NCBI GenBank assembly: GCA_963749715.1
Contig: CAVVNR010000004.1
Location: 62,001-126,000 of the forward strand
Source: Roseiarcus sp963749715
Lineage (GTDB): Bacteria > Pseudomonadota > Alphaproteobacteria > Rhizobiales > Beijerinckiaceae
Direction: 5' to 3'
DNA: 64,000 nt
Positions 58,664 through 64,000 of the stretch are shown piece by piece. Below the pieces are notes generated by a model that searched no databases, was not told the DNA's origin, and worked only from the letters and a program-made list of their open reading frames with translations. A program made the position numbers and the translations under genes. Numbering within the stretch: the first letter of the stretch is position 1; the number at the start of each line of letters is the position of its first letter.

Positions 58664-59207
58664 CTTCGATGCTCCTGCGCTCCGCGGGCTTGCCAGGCGA
58701 GGTTAGGGTCCGTCATTTTCCAATCGATTGACGGCGTCAGCAAGGTTTTATACGATCGAGACCAAGGTTCTTTATGTATATTAAAAATGAATTAGCTAAT
58801 ATTGATGAATTCGACGTCCTTACGCGGCAACAGCATCGCTTAGGCAGACAGCCATTGATCATTGACAGTAAGATCTGCGCCCTCCCCTAGAACCTCATGT
58901 AACATGAACCTCGGATGGCTCACCGAAACGTTGCGGCAGGCTCACCGCAACAACGCCGTTTTATCTTGCCTATCTTCCCATCGGCGTCTTCCACCGGCAG
59001 CAACCCAAATCGAGCGCCTGCCGAGGCGGCTCGACGGCGGCGCCTCGACGCCCGGGGCGGCGAACGAAAGCGGTCGACACCGTTGACCAAACCTAAATGG
59101 GCGCGCCGATGACGGGCTCCGGCGCCTTTTGCATCCGGCGCGAGCCTCCCGAATTGCGCTCTCACGCTTGACTGATTTTAATTAAGTCTATATATCTGCT
59201 ATATCAA
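58664..59207. other. Intergenic region, AT-rich in its left third
   Basis: About 540 bases with no convincing gene. Around 58740-58860 it is markedly AT-rich, and just before the next gene is a TATATA-N5-TATAT near 59188-59204. It probably holds promoters for both neighbours. Confidence 0.45.
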
Positions 59208-59240
59208 ATGACATACAGCGCGTCCATGGGGAATAAAACC

Positions 59241-60029
59241 ATGGCGATGAGCGACTGGAACCCGATTCTCTACGCCAAGTTCGAGGCCGAGCGGATGCGC
59301 GCGGCGCGCGACCTCTTGGAGCAGGTTCCGCTCGCCTCGGCCAACCTCGTCTACGATCTGGGCTGCGGCCCGGGCAACAGCGCCGAACTGCTGCTGCGCC
59401 GCTTTCCGAGCGCGCGAACCATCGGCCTCGACACCTCCGACGCGATGCTGGCGCATGCGCGCATTCGCGCGCCGAAGGCCGAATTCGTCAAAGAGGACAT
59501 TGCGAATTGGGCGCCCCAGGATCGGCCGGACCTCATATTCGCCAACGCCGCGCTGCAATTCCTGCCCGATCACGACCGGCTCTTTCCACGCTTGATGTCC
59601 TATCTCGCGCCCGGCGGGGTGCTGGCGGCGCAGATGGCGAATACGGCGCGCGAATCCTCGCATGCGCTGATGCGGATGGTTGCGGCCGACGGGCCCTGGT
59701 CGTCCCGCCTGGCGCCAGTCGCCAAGACCCAGCCGCTCATCGCCGGCTACGACGACTATTACGACTGGCTGCGCCCGGCCGCGGCGCGCGTCGACATCTG
59801 GATGACGACTTACGTTCACCCGCTCGAGGGACCGCAGAGCATCGCCGATTGGTTTGCCGGGTCGACTCTGCAGCCGTTCCTGGAGCGGCTCGACGATGAC
59901 GAACGCTGCGATTTTCTCGCCCGCTATCGGAGCGGCTTGAAAGAGGCCTATCCCGTCCAACCGGACGGGCGCACCCTGTTCGCGTACCCGCGCCTGTTCA
60001 TCGTCGCGGTGAGGACGAGCGCGCCTTGA
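59241..60029 (+). CDS. tam: Trans-aconitate 2-methyltransferase
   Basis: A 262-residue class I SAM methyltransferase that methylates trans-aconitate, a damaging by-product of the citric acid cycle. WNPILYAKFEAERMRAARDLL is the Tam N-terminus; motif I is VYDLGCGPGNSAELL, followed by TIGLDTSDAML and LIFANAALQFLPDHDRLFPRL. The C-terminal DVWMTTYVHPLEG-like segment (here IWMTTYVHPLEGP) and the FLARYRSGLKEAYP region are characteristic. Start ATG 59241 (MAMSDWNP) is preferred over 59208. Frame intact. Confidence 0.92.
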   Translation: MAMSDWNPILYAKFEAERMRAARDLLEQVPLASANLVYDLGCGPGNSAELLLRRFPSARTIGLDTSDAMLAHARIRAPKAEFVKEDIANWAPQDRPDLIFANAALQFLPDHDRLFPRLMSYLAPGGVLAAQMANTARESSHALMRMVAADGPWSSRLAPVAKTQPLIAGYDDYYDWLRPAAARVDIWMTTYVHPLEGPQSIADWFAGSTLQPFLERLDDDERCDFLARYRSGLKEAYPVQPDGRTLFAYPRLFIVAVRTSAP

Positions 60030-60221
60030 CGAGGTCCGCGTCCGTCGATCGCGCCGGTCAAACTTTATCCTTGCCGTAAAGACGCGCTTTACTACCGCTA
60101 CGTAAGCCGCGTGTTTCGAGCATCGGATTAACCGCTCGGACGTGCTTGCGGCGCTAAATCTCACCCGCGCCGGATGCGCTTCCGTTGGGAGCGTCGTCCC
60201 CGGCGGCGGGGATTGACGCGA

Positions 60222-61697
60222 ATGGCTGATTGCGATGTCTCGCCTGACGGATTCGCTTCTTGCGGCGCAATGCCGCCGGGCGAGGCGTCAGAAGCGGATT
60301 ACAAGTCAGCGCTGTTGCGCGAGCAATATCGCTCGCTGGCGCGGCTCGGTCCTTACGTTCACCTCCTCGTCATCCTGGCCACCGCCGCGCTGTGCGGCGC
60401 GACCGCCCGAACCAGCTCGCTCCTCGGCGGGATCATTCTGCCTTCGGCGCTGCTCGCGGTCTCGACGTTTCGCCTCGTCTCGTGGCTCAAGGCTCGCCCC
60501 GGCGTCGAGCGGGCGACGCTCGACGTCGTCCGGCGGAAGGTGAGCGGCGCGGGCGCCCTCGGGACGGCGCTGGCGTTTGCGCTCGCTATTATGGCGTCGG
60601 TCTCGACCTGGCAGAGCAGCGGCGTCGAGTTCACATTGGCCTTGGTCGCCGTCTGGGTCGCCGTCACGGCTTGCGCGTTTTGTCTCAACGCGCTGGGCGG
60701 CGTAACGGGCGTCGTCGTCGCCGCGGGGACCGCGCCGCTGATCGTCGCCTTGCTGATGCGGGGGACCGATATGACGCTCTGGCTGGCGGCCTTGCTGACC
60801 GTCGCCGCATGCTTTGTCATCCGCATGCTCGGAGAAAACTTTCGCATGTTCGCCGAGATCGTCCGCTCGCGTTTCGCGGTCGCCGAAAAGCAGCGCGCGG
60901 CCGAGGATGCGAGGCAGGCGGCGGTGACCATCGCGCTGACCGACGATCTGACCGGCCTGCCCAACCGGCGCTGCTTTCAGGGCCTGCTCGCCGACCGGAT
61001 CAGGACCGGAATGGAAACTTCTCGTCCGTTCGCCATCGGCCTCATCGATCTCGACGGCTTCAAGCCGATCAACGACGCACACGGACATCCTGCCGGAGAC
61101 GACATTCTCAGGCAGGTCGCCGGCCGGCTCGCCAAGGCGATGGATGGGCGCGGCTCAGCCGCCAGGATGGGCGGCGACGAATTCGCCGTCCTCTGCGACG
61201 GAATCGGCGCGCGCGACCCGGCGATTGCGCTCGGAGGCGAGATCCAGGCGATTTTCGCTTCGCCATTCTCGGTCGGGGGTCTCGACGTTGCGCTGACCGG
61301 CGCCTGCGGCTTTGCGCTCTTTCCCGTTTCCTCCGCCGAGCCGGACGACCTGGTGCGTCTGGCCGACGCCGCGCTCTATCGCGCCAAGGCGACCGGGCGC
61401 GGCGGCATCGCCGTCTTCGACCCGATGGCCGAGCGCGACGGCGCCGGCCGGGTGGAGATCGAGAAGGCCCTTCTCGATAGCGGACGTCCTCCCGGCCTGC
61501 CCTGCGTCGCCGAAGGGATCGAGCGGCAAGATCAGTTCGACGAACTGCGGCTCGGCGGGCGCGCGGGCCGACAGGGGGCGTTTTTTGCCGGCGCGACGCC
61601 TGCGGCGATGGTCGCCGAGCTGATCAAGCGGCGGCGCCATCGAGCGGCTTGGGACGCTGCCCCGACAATCGGCTCGCCCCAGGCCATACGGCGCTGA
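60222..61697 (+). CDS. GGDEF diguanylate cyclase with remnant of an EAL domain
   Basis: A 491-residue membrane protein. About six N-terminal helices (residues ~45-215) form an MHYT-free membrane sensor, followed by a short coiled linker and the GGDEF domain: DDLTGLPNRRCFQGLLADR, LIDLDGFKPINDAHGHPAGD, and the active site RMGGDEFAVLCD, intact. The C-terminal ~90 residues begin FDPMAERDGAGRVEIEKAL, the usual start of an EAL linker, but jump at once to CVAEGIERQDQFDEL and QGAFFAGATPAAMVAELI, the normal end of an EAL domain. Some 180-200 residues, including the EAL catalytic motif, are missing in frame. It should make c-di-GMP but cannot degrade it. No GGDEF I-site RxxD is obvious. Confidence 0.88.
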   Translation: MADCDVSPDGFASCGAMPPGEASEADYKSALLREQYRSLARLGPYVHLLVILATAALCGATARTSSLLGGIILPSALLAVSTFRLVSWLKARPGVERATLDVVRRKVSGAGALGTALAFALAIMASVSTWQSSGVEFTLALVAVWVAVTACAFCLNALGGVTGVVVAAGTAPLIVALLMRGTDMTLWLAALLTVAACFVIRMLGENFRMFAEIVRSRFAVAEKQRAAEDARQAAVTIALTDDLTGLPNRRCFQGLLADRIRTGMETSRPFAIGLIDLDGFKPINDAHGHPAGDDILRQVAGRLAKAMDGRGSAARMGGDEFAVLCDGIGARDPAIALGGEIQAIFASPFSVGGLDVALTGACGFALFPVSSAEPDDLVRLADAALYRAKATGRGGIAVFDPMAERDGAGRVEIEKALLDSGRPPGLPCVAEGIERQDQFDELRLGGRAGRQGAFFAGATPAAMVAELIKRRRHRAAWDAAPTIGSPQAIRR

Positions 61698-61774
61698 CCA
61701 AAGCCGCATGGGCTTGCGAACATCTCGCGCAATAGACGCCAGCGCGTCTCTCCGATCGGGCCGCCTCGATGTCG

Positions 61775-61904
61775 TCATACGGTCACTTCGCTGCCGAAGC
61801 GACGGAAGGCCTGAGCCAGCCCGAGGCCAGCATAGCCGCCGCCGATCGCGATGAGGCGCGCCGGCGACAGATCCAGCTCGAGCGCCTCGATATGGGTCAT
61901 CGGC
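61775..61904 (-). pseudogene. Fragment of a pyridine nucleotide-disulfide oxidoreductase
   Basis: About 43 codons, THIEALELDLSPARLIAIGGGY followed by AGLGLAQAFRRFGSEVTV, then a stop. This is the NAD-binding GxGxxG region of mercuric/dihydrolipoyl reductase-like flavoproteins, where V-I-E would normally follow VTV. Both flanks of the fragment are unrelated, so it is a decayed gene remnant. Confidence 0.6.
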
Positions 61905-62009
61905 TTGGAGCGGCCTCGAGGCCCGGAACGTTCGGGACTGCTGCGTGCGTCCCCACGTTGATCCCCAATTCGTGAGTGCGTCAAAGAGGAAAACAACGGT
62001 CCGATAATC

Positions 62010-62078
62010 TTCGCCCCAGCTCGATCCGTCAGCCCAGGCGCCGTGGACGAGAACCACGCTCATATCTTTCATACCCAT
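62010..62078 (-). pseudogene. Fragment of an alpha/beta hydrolase gene start
   Basis: From ATG 62078 it reads MGMKDMSVVLVHGAWADGSSW, the N-terminal strand and oxyanion region of small alpha/beta hydrolases, then loses similarity. The remainder to the GGDEF gene shows no hydrolase body (no GxSxG). It is divergent from the CGNR regulator gene, a pairing seen intact in other genomes. A truncated relic. Confidence 0.55.
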
Positions 62079-62108
62079 CTGGTCGCTCTCGAGATCGTGG
62101 GATCCAGC

Positions 62109-62155
62109 AGTAACCTGTTAATGTCATATTTTTAGGTTACTCAAAGTTTAGTAAC
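62109..62155. promoter_or_regulatory. Palindromic operator cluster upstream of CGNR gene
   Basis: Three related half-sites in AT-rich DNA: AGTAACCT (62109-62116), its exact inverse AGGTTACT (62134-62141), and AGTAACTT (62150-62157). GTTACT-N8-AGTAAC (62136-62155) is a perfect 6-8-6 palindrome. It lies between the hydrolase relic and the CGNR gene, within 60 bases of its start, so it probably binds a repressor, perhaps CGNR itself or a lost TetR/HxlR regulator. Confidence 0.5.
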
Positions 62156-62193
62156 TTGTCACTTGTGGCCGAAAAGGTTAGCCTGATTTTGAA

Positions 62194-62844
62194 ATGTCAA
62201 TCGAATCGGACAGACCGACAGCAATTTTCATCGCCAACTCGCTCGGCCTCGATTTCCTGAATTCGATCGCGACGCCGCTCGATACGCCGATTGACTGGCT
62301 CGCCGACGGCGACGGGCTCGTCAGATGGCTCGCTCAAGCCGAGCTGGTTCCAGCGGACGTGCTGGATGCCCTGGCGGCGGGAGCGGCGCCCGGCGAACTC
62401 GACAGAGTCTCCGGCCAGGCCCGCGCCCTGCGCGAATGGTTCAGGGGCTTCGTTCGCAGCCGCATGGGCCAGCCGCTCACATCTGAGTCGCTTGACGAGC
62501 TCGCGCCCCTGAATCGGCTTTTGCAGCGCGATGAAACCATCAGCCAGATATCGAGCAATCTCCCCGGCGATGGCGATCGCCTGGAGCTGCGAATCATGCG
62601 GCGCTGGCGATCCCCCAAATCCTTGCTGCTGCCGATCGGCGTCGCGTTGGCCAAATTCGTGTGCGAGGAGGATTTCGCCAACGTCAGGGCGTGCGAGGGA
62701 CATAGCTGCACTCTGATGTTCGCCGACCACACCCAAAGGCGGGCGAGACGGTGGTGCAGCATGGCGAGCTGCGGCAATCGGGCCAAACAGGCGGCGCACC
62801 GCGATCGGCGCAAGGACACGCGCCGTCAAGTCGGCGGACTGTAG
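62194..62844 (+). CDS. CGNR zinc finger (ABATE domain) regulator
   Basis: A 216-residue intact protein. The N-terminal ABATE-type domain starts FIANSLGLDFLNSIATPLDTP and includes ALREWFRGFVRSR. The C-terminal zinc finger has CEGHSCTLMFADHTQ, then WCSMASCGNRAKQAAHR with the name-giving C-G-N-R. These stress-associated proteins are predicted DNA-binding regulators found mostly in actinobacteria and Rhizobiales. It carries the operator-like palindrome directly upstream and is divergent from a dead alpha/beta hydrolase gene. Confidence 0.88.
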   Translation: MSIESDRPTAIFIANSLGLDFLNSIATPLDTPIDWLADGDGLVRWLAQAELVPADVLDALAAGAAPGELDRVSGQARALREWFRGFVRSRMGQPLTSESLDELAPLNRLLQRDETISQISSNLPGDGDRLELRIMRRWRSPKSLLLPIGVALAKFVCEEDFANVRACEGHSCTLMFADHTQRRARRWCSMASCGNRAKQAAHRDRRKDTRRQVGGL

Positions 62845-62932
62845 CGCGGGCCGAATAGACTCGAGTAGAGAGCGCGCGTTGCAGTGGGCGTCTCCGGACC
62901 GGGGCGCCCTTCGGCCTGGCGGCCGCGCCAGC

Positions 62933-64000
62933 TCAGGACGGGGTCGAATGAGCGACGCTGGCCGCCTCAATGGCGGCGTTGGCGCGCAGTTCGTCGACCA
63001 GCACCCGCTTGTTCTCCGAATAATCGACCGGCGTCACGACCAGGTGCACGCCCCCGCCAGCGAACGCGGCTTCGAGCGTCGGCGCGAGCCCGTCGGCGGT
63101 CTCGACCCGGCTTCCCTTGGCGCCATAGGCCAGCGCATAGGCGATGAAATCGGGGTCGCCGAAAGTCAGGCCGAAATCGGGAAAGCCGTCCGTCGCCTGC
63201 TTCCAGCGGATCATGCCGTAGGCTTTGTCCTGCAGCACCAGCACGACGAGATTGAGCTTGAGCCTGACCGCCGTCTCGATCTCCTGCGAGTTCATCATGA
63301 AGCCGCCGTCGCCGCACACAGCGAGAACGCGGCGGCCCGGATTGAGGCAAGCGGCCATGATCGCCGAGGGGAGCCCCGCGCCCATGGTGGCGAGCGCATT
63401 ATCGAGCAGGAGCGTATTGGCGACGCGGGTGCGATAGTTGCGGGCGAACCAGATCTTGTACATGCCGTTATCGAGGCAGACGATCCCGTCTTCCGGCGTC
63501 GCCTGCCGAACATCATGGACGATCCGCTGCGGCGTCGGCGGGAAGCGGCTTTCCTCCGCCCGATCGGCGATGCGCGCGAGGATGTCCTCGCGCAAGCCCA
63601 GGAGCGCCTGCGCTCTCGGCAGCCGGCCTTCGAGCCGGTCGGCGAGGAGCGTCAGGCTCGGGCCGACGTCGCCGATGAGCTCGGCCTGCGGAAAGAACAC
63701 TTCCTCGACAGTCGCCGGCAAATAGCCGACATGCAGAACCGTCGGCCCGTCAGGCCCCATGAAAAAGGGCGGCTTCTCCACCGTGTCGTGGCCGATCGAG
63801 ATGATGAGGTCAGCCCGGTCGATCGCCCGGTGGACGTAGTCGCGCTCCGAAAGCGCCGCGGTGCCCATATAGAGTCCGGAGCCGCCGGTGACGGCGCCCT
63901 TGCCCATCTGGGTGTTGAAGAACGGGATCTGGACGCGCGCGACGAATTCCGACAGCGCGGACGCGAGACGCGGACGGCTCGCGGCGGCGCCGAGCATGAC
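62933..64000 (-). CDS. Thiamine-diphosphate enzyme, acetolactate synthase-like (partial)
   Basis: The C-terminal ~355 residues of a ThDP-dependent enzyme whose N-terminus lies beyond the window. The central domain (QIPFFNTQMGKGAV, ADLIISIGHDTVEKPPFF, LHVGYLPATVEEVFFPQAELIGD) and the C-terminal PP domain (LDNALATMGAGLPSAIMAA, AVCGDGGFMMNSQEIETAV, VVLVLQDKAYGMIRWKQ) match the acetolactate synthase large-subunit superfamily. The ThDP motif's final Asn-Asn is Q-D here, as in the branch of ALS-like enzymes that are not certainly biosynthetic. No small subunit is visible. Reaction assignment needs the N-terminal domain. Confidence 0.85.
   Translation of the reverse strand, partial: VMLGAAASRPRLASALSEFVARVQIPFFNTQMGKGAVTGGSGLYMGTAALSERDYVHRAIDRADLIISIGHDTVEKPPFFMGPDGPTVLHVGYLPATVEEVFFPQAELIGDVGPSLTLLADRLEGRLPRAQALLGLREDILARIADRAEESRFPPTPQRIVHDVRQATPEDGIVCLDNGMYKIWFARNYRTRVANTLLLDNALATMGAGLPSAIMAACLNPGRRVLAVCGDGGFMMNSQEIETAVRLKLNLVVLVLQDKAYGMIRWKQATDGFPDFGLTFGDPDFIAYALAYGAKGSRVETADGLAPTLEAAFAGGGVHLVVTPVDYSENKRVLVDELRANAAIEAASVAHSTPS

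Overview
The window is GC-rich, gene-dense DNA that looks like a chromosome segment of an alphaproteobacterium, most likely order Hyphomicrobiales (Rhizobiales) near the Beijerinckiaceae/Methylocystaceae. This is an inference from gene content: a full hopanoid locus with hpnL, hpnN and hpnM, DUF1036 and DUF2778 proteins, a glnK-amtB pair and a PssY/ExoY-type sugar transferase. No rRNA, tRNA, CRISPR array, integrase or complete insertion sequence was seen.

Layout. (1) 1-15.1 kb is the end of a type VI secretion locus: tssC (cut by the window edge), hcp, tssE, tssF, tssG, tssH, two small genes, tssA on the minus strand, then vgrG and a DUF6931-like gene. Between tssA and vgrG is a minus-strand cargo module: a DUF2778 (Tlde1-like) protein, a toxin ending in a DNA/RNA non-specific endonuclease domain, and an AT-rich candidate immunity gene. 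A PAAR-like DUF4280 gene lies apart at 25.8 kb. (2) 15.3-25.7 kb is a surface polysaccharide region: a fused 'sporadic carbohydrate cluster' protein, a sugar transferase, two family 2 glycosyltransferases, a Wza-type export lipoprotein, a PAP2 phosphatase, a cation/proton antiporter and a second 2OG-Fe(II) oxygenase. (3) 26.5-50 kb is the hopanoid locus. hpnA to hpnF make the hopene skeleton, hpnG and hpnH elongate the side chain, and hpnL, mlaA, hpnN and hpnM probably move the lipid; ispH supplies isoprenoid precursor. Inserted between hpnF and hpnL is a cluster of inositol-3-phosphate synthase, HAD phosphatase, nucleotidyltransferase, ATP-grasp enzyme, class III aminotransferase, Gfo/Idh dehydrogenase and a CDP-alcohol phosphotransferase. 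Together these could build and attach an (amino)cyclitol phosphate headgroup; this is the best candidate for an undescribed pathway here. (4) 50.5-55.3 kb holds glnK-amtB behind a sigma-54-like promoter, a clear terminator, and ftsK. (5) 55.3-64 kb is a mixed region: an Lrp regulator divergent from an EamA exporter, DUF1330, a TadG-like protein, trans-aconitate methyltransferase, a GGDEF protein with a collapsed EAL domain, gene relics, a CGNR regulator and a thiamine-diphosphate enzyme cut by the right edge.

Caveat on sequence quality. At least twenty conserved genes are broken by one-base reading-frame shifts while coding character continues on both sides. Where the intended sequence can be reconstructed, the change in the T6SS, polysaccharide and hpnA/B/G genes is a single extra base; the inositol cluster also shows lost bases. 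This pattern fits uncorrected sequencing or assembly errors better than biological decay, so these genes are listed as CDS with the break described. hpnC-hpnF, hpnH, ispH and almost everything after 46.5 kb are intact.
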